The notes below the pieces were generated by a model. That model was not told where the DNA came from. It searched no databases and saw only the letters and a program-made list of their open reading frames with translations. DNA of 64,000 nucleotides, taken from contig NC_012875.2 in assembly GCF_000003195.3 (NCBI RefSeq), positions 20,367,342 through 20,431,341 on the forward strand, in the 5' to 3' direction. Position 1 is the first letter of the stretch; each line of letters begins with the position of its first letter. The stretch comes from Sorghum bicolor. Lineage: Eukaryota > Streptophyta > Magnoliopsida > Poales > Poaceae. Shown here piece after piece: positions 34,286-47,600 of this stretch. The position numbers and the translations under genes are program-made.

Positions 34286-34950
34286 AGACCGAAACAAGCT
34301 TCCACTTGAGCCTCTTCATCTAGAAGTACAAACAGGTGCGTCAACTTAGACTATGGTGCATTAGGCACAAACTATGCACCTATCTTGCACCGAAACTAAC
34401 ATTGTCTCCAAACAGACCGAAGCGAGATTCCATATGACATACATCATCTAGGAGTTCCATTGGGTGCGTCCAAATTGATTTCTTAATATATGGTACGTTG
34501 CATGCAAACTGTGCAACTATCTTGCATCAAGATTAGCAATATATTTGAACAAACCAAATCGAGCCTCCACTTGAGCCTCTTGAACTACGAGTACCATCGT
34601 GTGCGTCTAAAACGGTTTCTTTGCCTATGGTGCATTAGGCGTAAACCGTGCACATATCTTCTACCAAAACTAACACTGTCTCTAAACGAACCGAAGCAAG
34701 ATTCCATATGACACAAATCATCAAGGAGTTATATCAGGTGTGTCCTAATTGATTTCTAAGTATGTCGTATGTTCCATGCAAACCGTGCATCTATCTTGCA
34801 TCAAGATTAGCACTATCTCCAAACAGACCGAACCGAGCATCCACTTGAGCCCCTTCACCTAAGAGTACCAACAAGTGCGTCCAAAATGGTTCCTTAGACT
34901 ATGGTGCATTAGGTGCAAACTGTGCACCTATCTTGCACCAAAACTAACAA
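34286..34950 (+). repeat. 137-bp satellite, block C (+ orientation)
   Basis: About five monomers in the same orientation as blocks A and B. It ends within a type B monomer at ctaacaa, where the copia fragment begins. Confidence 0.9.
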
Positions 34951-35003
34951 CGTCATGTGTTGTGTGCACCCACTATCAAGTACCCAATGTCTTCCTCCGG
35001 CTT
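34951..35003 (-). pseudogene. pol (PR): Start of copia protease, cut off
   Basis: The minus strand reads HWVLDSGCTQHM, the retropepsin active site of Ty1/copia elements, right up to the junction with satellite at 34950/34951. Nothing of the protease body remains. Confidence 0.8.
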
Positions 35004-35013
35004 TATAATTTAC

Positions 35014-37091
35014 CTACAAAACAAATGAATGTTTCTTAGGTACCCATACTTGTTTGGATCCTTGGAGGTTAGTGACTAAGCTTTTTGGTACCCAAATGGC
35101 CTTCTTCTTTGGACCCACAATTGGTGTACCAACAAACTTAGCATGCACACCCTTCTCACCCTTGGTAAGCACATAACAAGAATCAAATGGAATGTAAGAT
35201 ACATTAGCATTTTTCTTGTTCTTGTTCACTTTATTACAATTAAGCTCTAGGTGTCCAACTTGCTTGCATTTGTTGCAGTACCAACCGTTGCTCTTCACAA
35301 AGCTAGGCTTGTGAGTTTCAAAGGTCGCCTTGCCTTTCTTGGGGGTATAGCCTAATCTCTCTTTGTTGAGAGAAAACCTTTGACTACCCAAGCACTTTAG
35401 CAAGCGGGCCTCACCACCATAGGCCTTGCCTAGGGCGTGAGTGAGCTCATCCACCCCTCTCTTGAGAGTCTCATTCTCAACCTTTAGTGAGGTATCACAA
35501 GTGACACTAACACTAGAAGTAGAGGTAGAGTTGGTGGTGGTGGATGAAGACCTACAGGAAGAGTTAGTGGCAACAACAATAGGTGGGTTGGGTGATTCTT
35601 TAATTAAGTCACATGTTGTGCCCACATCACATGATACAAGAACCTTTTCCCTATTCTCTTCTAACAACAAGGAGTGAGCTTTCTCAAGCTTGGTGTGAGC
35701 CTTGCCAAGCTTCTCATGGGCTTCCACTAGCCTCTCATGATTAGCATTGAGCTCATCAAAGGATTGCTCAAGAGCTTTTAACTTCTTGGCCAATTCTTTG
35801 CACTTCTTGTTTTTAGATTGAATGAGAGATTCAGCTTGTTCTAACATGTCCATGAGTTGTTCATTAGTGAATTTATTTTCATCATCACTATCACTATCAT
35901 GTTTATGTTCACTTTCACTTTCATCATATTGTACCTTGTGGCACTTGGCCATGAAGCATGAAGGAGTGTCGAAGAGTGATGGCTTGTTGATAGCAATGCT
36001 TGCAAGTGCCTTCTTTTTGGATGATTTGTCATCATCGCTTGAGTCATCATCCGAAGAGACATCACTATCCCATGTCACAACATAGGATCCACCCTTCTTC
36101 TTCTTCTTCTTCTTGAAGACCATCTTCTTTTCTTTCTTTTCTTTCATCTCCTTCTTGTTCTTCTTGTTATGCTCATCATTATCACTATTGTAAGGACAAT
36201 CCGCCACAATATGATCGGGGCTCTTGCACTTGTAGCATAGCCTCACATATTCCTTGTTCTTGGAGTTGTCCCTTCTCTTCCTTGTATGGTAGCCCTTTTT
36301 CTTCATCATCTTGCCAAACTTGCGGACAAAGAATGCTAGTGCTTCATCATCACTATCATCATTGGAACACTCTTCATCACTTGATTCTTCCTTGTCCTTG
36401 CTCTTGGATGAAGAGCTAGCTTTGAATGCTCCACTCTTCTTCTTCTTATCATCATCATCCTTCTTCATGACCTCATCATCATCATTGTCACTATATTGAT
36501 CTTCGGTCATGACATCTCCAAGTACCTCATTGGGAGATACACCTGTCAATCCACCTCTAAAGATGATTGTTCTCAATGTTTTAAACCTCTTGGGCAAGCA
36601 CATCAAGAACTTGTGAATGAAGTCCTCATCCTTCACTTTCTCACCAAGGCCCTTGAGGTCATTGATGATGACGTAGAGCCTATAGAACATTTCCAAAATT
36701 GACTCATCATCCTTCATATTGAAGTTTGATAGCTTGTCCTTGAGCATGTACAACTTGGCACTTTTTACTGTTGTAGTGCCCTAATATGTTTCTTCTAGCC
36801 TTGTCCACACTTCACTTGCCTTCTCAAGATCTTTGACTTGTTCAAATACCTTTGAATCAATGCCATTATAGTTGTGTTGAGAGCCATTGTATTGCATTGC
36901 TTGTTTGCTCTCTCATTGTCGGTGGGGTTAGTGGGGTCAAGGATCACAAAATCATTCTCCGTGACTTCCCACACTCTATCATTTGTTGATCCAAGATACA
37001 TTTTCATTTTTCTCTTCCAATAGTCAAAAGAACTTGTTCCATCAAAGAACGGTGGTTTGCCCCCAACATGGTTGAACACTATTTGAGCCAT
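35014..37091 (-). pseudogene. gag: gag of Ty1/copia element, broken
   Basis: The N-terminal part (37091 to about 36800) reads PPFFDGTSSFDYWKRKMKMYL, the usual copia gag opening. A frameshift near 36860 and a TAG near 36780 separate it from a 579-codon frame (36753-35014). That frame has the UBN2-type MLKDKLSNFNMKDDESI segment, an acidic/lysine-rich stretch, a first zinc knuckle CYKCKSPDHIVADC (about 36240-36199) and a leucine/glutamate-rich coiled coil. A second knuckle, CNKCKQVGHLELNC, lies near 35280-35239. Both knuckles keep the C-x2-C-x4-H-x4-C spacing. It would be the capsid protein; this copy is not intact. Confidence 0.88.
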
Positions 37092-37137
37092 AATTTGAGC
37101 ACCGAGGTTGTTAAGCCTTCACAAAACGGTGACCATA

Positions 37138-37149
37138 GCTCTGATACCA
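37138..37149 (-). promoter_or_regulatory. Primer binding site of copia element (tRNA-iMet)
   Basis: The minus strand reads TGGTATCAGAGC, the standard Ty1/copia PBS, two bases inside the LTR border. Confidence 0.93.
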
Positions 37150-37151
37150 CT

Positions 37152-39103
37152 TGAAAGGTCCTAATATGGCTAGAGGGGAGGTGAATAGCCTATTTAAAAA
37201 TCTACAAACTCACTAGAGCAAGAGGTTAGTAGATAACAAGCATAGCTTTTTGCTCTAGCTCTAAAGGGGTGTTTGCTAGCCACCTATCCAACAATTCTAG
37301 TTGCTATGATCACTATGCACACAAGAGCTATGTCACTACTTACACTAGAGAGCTATCTAAAGTTTCTATACAAGTAAGTAAGCTACTCTAGTTTGCGGGA
37401 ATGTAAGAGAGAGATGGTTTGATCTTTATACCGCCGCATAGAGGGGATGAACCAATCAATAATATGAAGTCCAATCATTGGAACAATCACAATGGAGACA
37501 CATAATTTTCTCCCGAGGTTCACGTGCTTGCTGGCACGCTACGTCCCTATTGTGTCGACCAACACTTGGTGGTTCGGCGGCTAAGAGGTGTAGCACGAGC
37601 CTCGTCCTCACTAGGACACCGCAAGAACTGACCCACAAGTGAGGTAACTCAATGACACGAGCAATCCACTAAAGTTACCTTTCGGCTCTCCACAGGGAAG
37701 GTAGAAGACCCCTCACAATCACTAGGAGATAGCCACGAACAATCACCAACTCGTGCCAATGCTCCACCACTGCTCCAAGCCGTCTAGGTGGCGGCAACCA
37801 CCAAGAGTAATAAGAAAACCGCAGCCAAATCGATCCCCAAGTGCCACTAGATGCAATCACTCAATCAAATGCACTTGGAATCACTCCCAATCTCACAAAG
37901 ATGAATAATCTATGAAGGAGATGAGAGGGAGGTGTTTGCTTAGGCTCACAAGGATTCAAGTATGCTAGAATATCAAGAGAGTGAGCCCTAAGTCAGCCAA
38001 CAACTATTTATAAGCTCCTCAAAACAAATAGAGCCATTGGCTCTTTCACTGGGCTAAAAACGGGGTCACTTGATGAACCACAGGGGGCACCGGACGCTCA
38101 ACCCCTGTGTCTGGTGCTCTAGAAACAGCCACGTGTTGCCCTATCCACTTTCGCATGTTGATCTCTAACGGTCACCTGCCGAGCACCGGACGCGCTCAAG
38201 TTGGCACCGGACGCGTCTGGTACTCACCGGACTTAAACTCAGGGAGGTCCGCAAACTCGCGGGGTCACCGGATGCTGAGCACGGACCGTCCGGTGCTCAC
38301 TGGTCTCATACCCAGAGAGCATTGCAAAAGCGCAGAACACTGGACTCAAAACACCGGACGCTCAAATAGGATCTAACCTGCGTCCGGCGTCGGCGTTCGG
38401 TGCCTAACCCGAGCTGAGCTAGGCACTGCCTACACACCGGACGCACAGACACAGCATCTGGTGCCTCTGAGCCAGCGTCCGGTGAGTGTTTCTCAGCGAG
38501 AAACACACCCGCGACTTCTCCAATTTTCCCACCGGTGCAATAGAAAAATTGCACGTCATTTTCTCAAAAAAGCACCGAATCCCACCGAGCAAGCTCGGCG
38601 GGAGGGGGAGAGCAACCCATCCTCTCTCTACACTTCAAACTCCACCTCCTTTTCAAAGTGTGCCAACACCACAATGTGTAAACCAACATGTGCATGTGTG
38701 TTAGCATTTTCATAAATATTTTCTTCAAAGGAGTTAAGTTAGCTCACTAGGTTCTAAATGCATGCACATGAATAATGACACCTAGTGGCACTTGATAACC
38801 GCTTAGCCAAAGAATTCCCCTCTTTATAGTATGGCTATCTATCCTAAATGTGATACACCCTCTATGGTGTCTTGATCACCAAAACCAAAACCCTAAGCAA
38901 TACCTTTGCCTTGATCTCCATAGGGTTTTTTTCTCTTTCTTCTTTTCTAAGTTGAGCACTTGATCATCTTGTGGTCATCACCATGATCATCTCTTGCTCC
39001 ATCACTTGGCATGTACCAACCTCATTAAGTCTACACACACTTAATATAGAGGTTAGTACAAGGGTTTCATCAATTATCCAAAACCAAACTAGGGCTTTCG
39101 ACA
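37152..39103 (-). repeat. 5' LTR of copia element (about 1.95 kb)
   Basis: On the minus strand it runs from TGTCGAAAGCC to GGACCTTTCA, next to the PBS. It contains many copies of caccggacgc-like motifs at about 38085-38480. The outer end could shift by 2-3 bases because the satellite also has aca there. Confidence 0.85.
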
Positions 39104-41639
39104 GTTTGCGCCTAATGCACCATAGTCTAAGAAACCATTTTGGACGCACCTGTTGGTACTCCTAGGTGAAGAGGCTCAAGTGGAAGCTCAGTTCGGTCTT
39201 TTTTGAGATAGTGCTAATCTTGATGCAAGATAGGTGCATGGTTTGCATGGAACGTACCATATGCTCAAAAATCAATTTGGACGCACTAGATGGAAGACCT
39301 AGATGACGTGTGTCATATGGAATCTCGGTTTGGTCTGTTTGGAGACAGTGTTGGTTTTGGTGCAAGATATGTGCACGATTTGCACCTAATGCACCGTAGG
39401 CTGAGAAACCATTTTAGACGCACCTGATGGTAATCCTTGGTGAAGAGGCTCAAGTGGAAGCTCGATGTGGTCTATTTGGAGATAGTGCTAATCTTGATGC
39501 AAGATAGTTGCACGGTTTGCATGGAACATACCATATGCTCAAAAATCAATTTGGACGCACCTGATAGAACTCCTAAATGACGTGTGTCATATGGAATCTT
39601 GCTTCATTCTGTTTGGAGACAGTGTTAGTTTCAGTGGAGTGCACAGTTTGCACCTAATGCACCATAGGCTAAGAAACCATTTTTGATGCACCCAATGATA
39701 CTCTTAGGTGAAGAGGCTCAAGTGGAAGCTTGGTTTGGTCTGTTTAGAGATAGAGCTAATCTTGATGCTAGATAGGTGCACTATTTGTGTGGAACATATC
39801 ATATGCTCAGAAATCAATTTGGACACACCTAATGGAACTCCTAGATGACGTGTGTCATATGGAATCTTGCTTCGGTTTGTTTAGAGACAGTGTTAGTGTC
39901 AGTGCAAGATAGGTGCACGGTTTGCGCCTAATGTGATGTGTGTCACATGGAATCTAGCTTCGGTCTGTTTGGAGATAGTGTTAGATTCAGTGCAAGATAG
40001 GTGCACGGTTCGCACCTAATGCACATAGGCTAAGAAATGATTTTTGACGCATCCGATGGTACTCCTAGGTAAAGGGGCTCAAGTGAAAGCTCGGTTTGGT
40101 CTGTTTGGAGATAGTGCTAATCTTGATGCAAGATAGGTGCACGGTTAGCATGGAATGTACCATATGCTCAGAAATCAATTTGGATGCACCCGATAGAACT
40201 CCTAGATGACGTGTGTCGTACGAAATCTCACTTTAGTCCATTTGGAGATAGTGTTTGTTCTGGTGCAAGATAGGTGCACGGTTTCCGCCTAATGCACTAT
40301 AGGCTCACAAACTATTGTGGAAGCACCCGATGGTACACCTAGGTGAAGAGGCTCAAGTGAAAGCTCGGTACGATCTGTTTGGAGATAGTGCTAATCTTCA
40401 TGTAAGATAGGTGCACGGTTTGCATGAAACATACCATATGCATGAAAATCAATTTGGACGCACCCGATAGAACTCCTAGATGATGTGTGTCATCTGATAT
40501 CTCGCTTTGGTCTGTTTGAAGATAGTGTTAGTTTCGGTGCAAGATGGTGTATGGTTTGTGCCTAATGCACCATACTCTAAGAAGATATTGCACAGTTTAT
40601 GCCTAATGCACCATACTCTAAGAAACGATTTTGGACGCACCCGATGGTACTCCTAGGTGAAGGGGCTCAAGTGAAAGCTCGGTTTGGTTTGTTTGGAGAT
40701 AGTACTAATCTTGATGCAAGATAGGTGCATAGTTTGCGTAGAATGTCCCATATGCTCGGAAATCAATTTGGATGCACCTAATGGAACTCCTGGATGACGT
40801 GTGTCATATGGAATCTCACTTCAGTCCGTTTGGAGACAATATTTGTTTCAGTGCAGGATAGGTGCATAGTTTGCGCCTAATGCACCATAGTCTAAGAAAC
40901 CATTTTCAAAGCACCTATCGGTACTCCTAGGTGAAGAGGCTCAAGCAGAAGCTCGGTTCGGTCTGTTTCGAGACAGTGCTAACCTTAATGCAAGATAGGT
41001 GCATAGTTTGCATGGAAATACCATATGCTTGGAAATCAATTTGGACGCACCCGATGGAACTCCTAGATGACGTGTGTCATATGGAATCTCACTTCGGTCT
41101 GTTTGGAGACAGTGTTAGTTTCAGTGCAATATAGATGCACGGATTGCGCCTAATGCGCCATGGGCTAAGAAATCATTTTGGATGCACCTATTGGTACTCT
41201 TAGGTGAAGAGGCTCAAGTGGAAGCTCGGTTCGGTCTGTTTAGCGATAGTGCTAACCTTGATGCAAGATAGGTGCATGGTTTGCATGGAATGTCCCATAT
41301 GCTCGGAAATAAATTTGGATGCATCCGATGGAACTCCTAGATGATGTGTATCATATGGAATCTCGCTTCAGACCGTTTGGAGACAATATTAGTTTCAGTG
41401 CAAGATAGGTGCGCAGTTTGCACCTAAGGCACCATAGTCTAAGAAACCATTTTGAATGCACCTGTTGGTACTGTTAGCTGAAGAGGCTCAAATGAAAGCT
41501 CGGTTTGGTCTGTTTCGAGACAGTGCTAATCTTAATGCAAGATGGGTGCACAGTTTGCATGAAACGTACCATATGCTCAGAAATCAATTTGGACGCACCC
41601 GTTGGAAATCCTAGATGACGTGTATCATATGGAATCTCG
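39104..41639 (-). repeat. 137-bp satellite, block D (reverse orientation)
   Basis: Here the + strand reads the complement of the monomers (gtgctaatcttgatgcaagatagg, split across A/B), so the array is inverted relative to blocks A-C. About 18 monomers, with a small internal duplication near 40560-40625. Confidence 0.9.
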
Positions 41640-41654
41640 CACTACAAGGAATCT

Positions 41655-41900
41655 ATTAATCCATGACGAAATATTTCCGTCACAGATCACAAAAAATCGT
41701 CACTATATCGCATCTGTGACGGTTCCAAAGAACGTCATCTATTGAGCGTCATGGATTAACCTCCATGACGATTTTCGGAAAAACTGTCACAGATTAACAG
41801 AATCTGTGACGATCTCAAACCATCACACCCATTACTTGTGACAGTTCTAAATGGTCACAAATAAATTGCCACATCATCTAGACTGCTTACGTGGATGACG
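41655..41900. repeat. Left subterminal repeats of CACTA 2
   Basis: Variants of tctgtgacgg/ccgtcacaga recur about nine times. A shorter set lies at about 44630-44675 on the right. Confidence 0.7.
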
Positions 41901-44190
41901 ATATGGATACTTATATCACTTGCTAGCCCATCTATATTTGTTGTAAGAAATCCAAACATTTATTGAATGACAAATATGTGACATTTCTTTATTGCATTCC
42001 CAATTATAGATTTACAACCATTTTGGCAAATATGTTCATATATACAAGGTTTACACATTGATGATGAGGCAATTTAAAAACAACACTAATTCATACAGCC
42101 AATATTGTCTCTCCATGCCGCAAATAAACAAATAATCAATGCAGCCGCCTTGGTAGAATGATGCTCGAAATAATGCTCCTGCATCAAGCACTTCTCCAAT
42201 ATTGTTTATCCACCAGTTCCATTCTTGAAAACCATGAAAAAGAAATGTTCAATCAAATGGTGATCCCAAGAACAGATATCACTACAATGACAAGATAATA
42301 TAGCACTACTGCTTGGTGAATTAGAGGACTGTAACAGCAGCAGCAAACTACCATGTATCAATCCAATTTGACAGAAAAATCAATTCGTACTTGTCCTTTC
42401 TTCTAACAGGAACCATCAAGATACATACACATGGAACAATCATTCATCTGTGGCTCTAAAATTTCAACTTTTAAGCTAACACTTGACAGATTTTACTAGC
42501 ATAGAAAACAAAGAGAATAAAACTTTGATTGAATAAAATTGGCTGATAATCCCACCAAAACAAACTTTGCAGAGGACAGAGGACATTACATAGACCAACC
42601 AAAGGCGGCGGGGGGGGGGGCAGATTTGGGTATCAGGGAAGGATCAGTACACGCACTAGCAAACCACCTCTGGATCAAGCCAACAAATACCAAGGTAGCT
42701 GGTGAGAAACACACAAGGAATGTACTGTACTTACAAAAGGAATACACAAGGCAGGAACTTAGAATTTATGATTAAACTTACAATAAAGAGAAGATCACTT
42801 GCAATAAAGAGAAGGTCAAATGCGTACACCAAGGTTACAAAAGATCACTTGCACATGACATTCATGGATAACCACAAACAGAGAAGCGTGTGCATTTTGT
42901 TAGAGAAGAAAAAGGAGCTTTGGACTACTTTTTAACGGGAACAGCAACTGATATGGAGATCACACATTGAATGTGTGGCTGAAAGTGACAATTACCATTA
43001 CCTTCACTGTTGGATTCCAAATAAGAGTTCCAGAAAGTAACGTGCTGCCATTTTGCAAATTTGAAAATAGAGCCAAACTCTGTAGTTGTAGAGCTGATCA
43101 CGGTTGAGAAATTAGATAGCTACAGCTGTTGTTATAGAATAGCTTCTGGTGTTGATCTGAAAATCAAGGCTGCCAGCTGTTGGACCAAATTGATGCTCAC
43201 TACCGATGGGCTAACCTACTGCATAGAAACAAATTCAGAGCAAAAGCCAGTCATTGGAGAGGTAACTGCATGGTTGTCGACAGAAAAATTAACAACAGTT
43301 GCTGCCCTTTGCTGCTGCAATAGAGTCAGAGATCTAGCACAACCAAGAAATCAAGATCAGCTGAAGCTGCAGGTGCTGGTTTGCACCGAACAGGAGCAAG
43401 TTATCATGCTGTTGCTATCTACTATATGTTAAAAAGCACACCTTTCAGAATATTCTTTATTCTAAGTTCTATAGACTGATGTGTTTGGTTTTGGTTTCAG
43501 GTGAAAATGAACATATCTGACGGACCAGCACTTGGCTGCAGCTTACAAACAAAACTAAATGGCTGCTGTTTGAAAGAACAATTTTCAAGTGAATTAAAAA
43601 AAAGAAGAATTCTGAACGTGATCATACAATAGTACCCCATTTCAGTAGTCCTTTCTCATAATATCATTGCACTCATCCTGTTACCAAGGGAAAAGGCATA
43701 ATTATTCCACCACTTTTTTTTATTCAGGCAAAAAAGCTAGATAATGAATTAGTGATCCGATGTTCCGCAAACTTCTTAGTAATGACAAGCTACTTCAGAA
43801 CAACAATCACCTTTTTTAGGTATTTCATAGCTGTGCACCTTTTTCCCACTCCTGACCCAAACAAAACTTCTCATTTTGAAAGGAAAAAAACCAAGTGAAA
43901 TTTTCGACCGTGCTACTCATGTATTAGGGAATGGAAAATTGTTGATAGTTTGTTCTGGTTGTTTCTTATAGTGCCTTTATTGTTTTATTTTTCCCTGACT
44001 GAATTACATTAGGTGACTGAATGTGCTGTAAGTGAGATCAGGCCTCGCAAGATCTCAGGTGATACCCTGTCCATGCCACCATTTCCCAACTCCTAGCTAA
44101 GTTGTAGGATCAAATTTGCCTAATAATTTAGAAGTGAAGAGCCGAAGCCACACAGATCTAGTAGCAGTACCTGAGAAAAAAATAGAAGAC
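41901..44190. other. Interior of CACTA 2, no gene recognised
   Basis: AT-rich sequence with a g-run at 42610-42619. The longest open frame (43061-43432) shows no domain I know. Confidence 0.5.
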
Positions 44191-44194
44191 ATTG

Positions 44195-44600
44195 GTTTAT
44201 TGCGTACCTCGCTCGTCACAACCATGCCATGGACCTATGCAGAGAAAAGAGGATGCCGTGAGAGAGGGGAGTGGGAAGAAGGGGACGGGAGGAGCTTGCC
44301 TTGCTGGATGCCAAGAACGCTGTGGTAGTGGCATCCGCGCCTCACCATGAGATCGCCATCGATAATCCCTAGGGTAGGAGCAGGGGCGAGCTGCAGCGAC
44401 GAGGCACTGTCGGGAGCTGAGGGCCTGCGCACGCCGCCGGGGGCTGGGCTCCTAGACCTAGGTGTCCGTGCGGGCTATGGTGCCGCAACCGCATCACCGC
44501 CGCTGCCTGGCACCAAGGGGAGAGAGAGGGCTGACGAAGGAGATGGTGTGAGAGAGGGCCGTAGCAGCCTGTGGAATGAATTGGGTTAGGGTTCAGTCAA
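44195..44600 (-). other. Gene-like GC-rich exon captured in CACTA 2
   Basis: On the minus strand a gaaccctaaccc leader is followed by a C/T-rich 5' UTR-like stretch and a GC-rich block. This parallels the arrangement in CACTA 1. Short frames (for example 44432-44235) have no recognisable domain. A first-exon fragment of a captured or element-borne transcript is possible. Confidence 0.35.
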
Positions 44601-44692
44601 CAATATGCTCATAGTGGGCTTCACGTTATACCGTGACGGTTTCTTAAAACGTCACTGGCAATCCGTCATAGATTAACACATTTTTTGTAGTG

Positions 44693-47600
44693 TCGTTCGG
44701 TCTGTTTGGAGAGTGTTAGTTTCAGTGCAAGATAGGTGCACGGTTTGCGCCTAATACACCATAGGCTAAAAAACCATTTTAGACACACCCGGTGGTTCTC
44801 ATAATTGAAGAGGCTCAAAAAGCTCGGTTCGGTCTATTTGGAGATAGTGCTACTCTTGTTGCAAGATAGGTGTACAATTTGCATGGAAAGTACCATATGC
44901 TCAGAAATCAATTTTGACGCACCTGATGGAACTCCTAGATGACGTGTGTCACATGGAATCTCGCTTTGGTCCGTTTGAAGACAGTGTTAGTTTTGGTGCA
45001 AGATAGGTGCATAGTTTGCACCTAATGCACCATAGTCTAAGAAACCATTTTGGAAAACCTGTTGGTACTCAAAGGTGAAGAGGCTCAAGTGGAAGCTTGG
45101 TCTGGTCTGTTTGGAGATAGTGCTAATTTTGATGCAAGATAGGTGCATGGTTTGCATAGAACGTACCATATGCTCGGAAATCAATTTAGACGCACCCGAT
45201 GGAACTCCTAGATGATGTGTGTTATATGGTATCTCACTTCGGTTCGTTTGGAGATAGTGTTAGTTTCGCTGGAACATAGGTGCACAGTTTGCGCTTAATG
45301 CACCAAAGTCTAAGAAACCATTTTGGACGCATCTATTGGTACTTCTAGGTGAAGAGGCTAAAGTAGAAGCTCGGTTTAGTCTATTTGGAGATTGTGCTAA
45401 TCTTGATGCAAGATATGTGCACAGTTTGCACGGGACATACCATATGCTCAGAAATCAATTTGGACGCACCCGTTGGAACTCCTAGATGACGTGTATCATA
45501 TGGAATCTCGTTCGGTCTGTTTGGATAGTGTTAGTTTCAGTGCAAGATAGTTGCACGGTTTGCTCCTAATGCACCATAGGCTAAAAAACCATTTTGGACA
45601 CACCTGATGGTACTCATAGGTGAAGAGGCTTAAATGAAAGCTCGGTTCGGTCTATTTGGAGATAGTGCTAATCTTGATGCAAAATAGGTGTACAGCTTGC
45701 ATAGAAAGTACCATATGCTCAGAAATCAATTTGGACGCACCTAATGGAACTCGTAGATGACGTGTGTCATATGGGATCTCGCTTTGGTCCGTTTGAAGAT
45801 AGTGTTAGTTTTGGTGCAAGATAGGTGCACAATTTGCGCCTAATGCACCATAGTATAAGAAACCATTTTGGAAAATCTGTTGGTACTCAAAGGTGAAGAG
45901 GCTCAAGTGGAAGCTTGGTCCGGTCTGTTTGGAGATAGTGCTAATCTTGATGCAAGATAGGTGCATGGTTTGCATGGAACGTACCATACGTTCGGAAATC
46001 AATTTGGACGCACCCGATGGAACTCCTAGATGATGTGTGTCATATGGTATCTCGCTTTGGTTCGTTTGGAGACAGTGTTAGTTTTGCTGCAAGATAGGTG
46101 CACAGTTTGCTCTTAATGCGCCAAAGTCTAAGAAACCATTTTGGACGCACCTATTGGTATTTCTAGGTGAAGAGGCTACAGTGGAAGCTCGGTTTAATCT
46201 ATTTCGAGATTGTGCTAATCTTTATGCAAGATAGGTGCATAGTTTGCACGGGACATACCATATTCCCATAAATCAATTTGGACGCACCCGATGGAACTCT
46301 TAGATGACGTGTGTCATATGGAGTCTCGCTTCGGTCTGTTTGGAGACATTGTTAGTTTCGGTGCAAGATAGGTGCACAGTTTGTGCCTAATGAACCATAG
46401 GCTAAGAAATGATTTTGGACACACCCGATTGTACTCCTAGGTAAAGAGGCTTAACTAAATGCTCGGTTTGGTCTGTTTGGAGATAGTGCTAATCTTGATG
46501 TAAGATAGGTGCATGGTTTGCATGGAATGTACCATATGCTTAGAAATCAGTTTGGATGCACCCGATAGAACTCTTAGATGACGTGTGTCGTATGGAATCT
46601 CACTTCGGTCCACATGGAGATTGTGTTAGTTTCGGTGCAATATAGGTGCTCGGTGTGCACGAAACAAACCTTATACTTGAAAATCAATTTGGACACACAC
46701 GATATAACTCCTAGATGATGTGTGTCATCTGATCTCTCACTTTGGTCCATTTGGAGAAAGTGTTAGTTTTGGTGCAAGATTGGTGCACGGTTTGTGCCTA
46801 ATACACCATACTCTAAGAAACCATTTTGGACGCAAACGATGGTACTCTCTACTGAAGAGGCTCAAGTGGAAGCTCGGTTCGGTCTATTTGGAGATAGTGC
46901 TAATCTTGATGCAAGATAGTTGCATAGTTTGCATGGAACGTACCTTATGCTCAGAAATCAATTTAGACGCATCCGATAGAACTTCTAGATGACGTGTGTC
47001 ATATGTAATCTTGCTTTGGTCCATTTGGAGAAAGTGTTAGTATCTATGCAAGATTGGTGCATGGTTTGTGCCTAATGCACCACAGGCTAAGAAACCATTT
47101 TGGACGCACCCGATGGTACTCCTAGGTGAAGTGGCTCAAGTGAAATCTCGGTTCAATCTATTTGGAGATAGTGCTACTCTTGAAACAAAATAGGTGCACA
47201 GTTTACATGGAATGTACCATATGGTTGAAAATCAATTTGGGCACACCTGATGGAAGTCCTACATGACGTGTTTCATATAGAATGTCGTTTCGGTGTGTTT
47301 GGAGACAGTGTTAGTTTTGGTGCAAGATAGGTGCATAGTTTGTGCCTAATGCACCATAGCCTAAGAAACCATTTTGGGCGCACCTGTTGGTACTCCCAGA
47401 TGAAGAGGCTCAAGTGCAAGCTGGGTTCGGTCTGCTTGGAGATACTGCTAATCTTGATGCAGGATAGGTGCATGGTTTGCATGGAACGTACCATATGCTC
47501 AGAAATCAATTTGGAGGCACCCGATGGAACTCCTAGATGACGTGTGTCTTATGGAATCTCGGTTTGGTCCGTTTGTAGATAGTGTTAGTTTCAGTGCAAG

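Larger units (their letters stand above)
34951..39103 (-). mobile_element. Truncated Ty1/copia (Maximus/SIRE-like) element
   Basis: Read on the minus strand: an LTR (39103-37152), a PBS complementary to initiator tRNA-Met, gag, and the first codons of protease with the DSG active site. It then stops abruptly at satellite. The rest of pol and the other LTR are missing. The long gag with two CCHC knuckles and an LTR of about 2 kb starting TGTCGAAAGCC fit the Maximus/SIRE lineage. The satellite is in opposite orientations on its two sides. Confidence 0.88.
41640..44692. mobile_element. Non-autonomous CACTA transposon 2
   Basis: Left end CACTACAAGGAATC and right end TTTTTTGTAGTG, with inverted similarity extending through TTAATC and ATGACG. 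It has a perfect 3 bp duplication tcg (41637-41639, 44693-44695), the CACTA standard. Both ends carry gtgacg/cgtcac subterminal repeats. The 3053 bp hold no transposase. It cuts one satellite monomer cleanly between atctcg and ttcggtctg. Confidence 0.92.
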
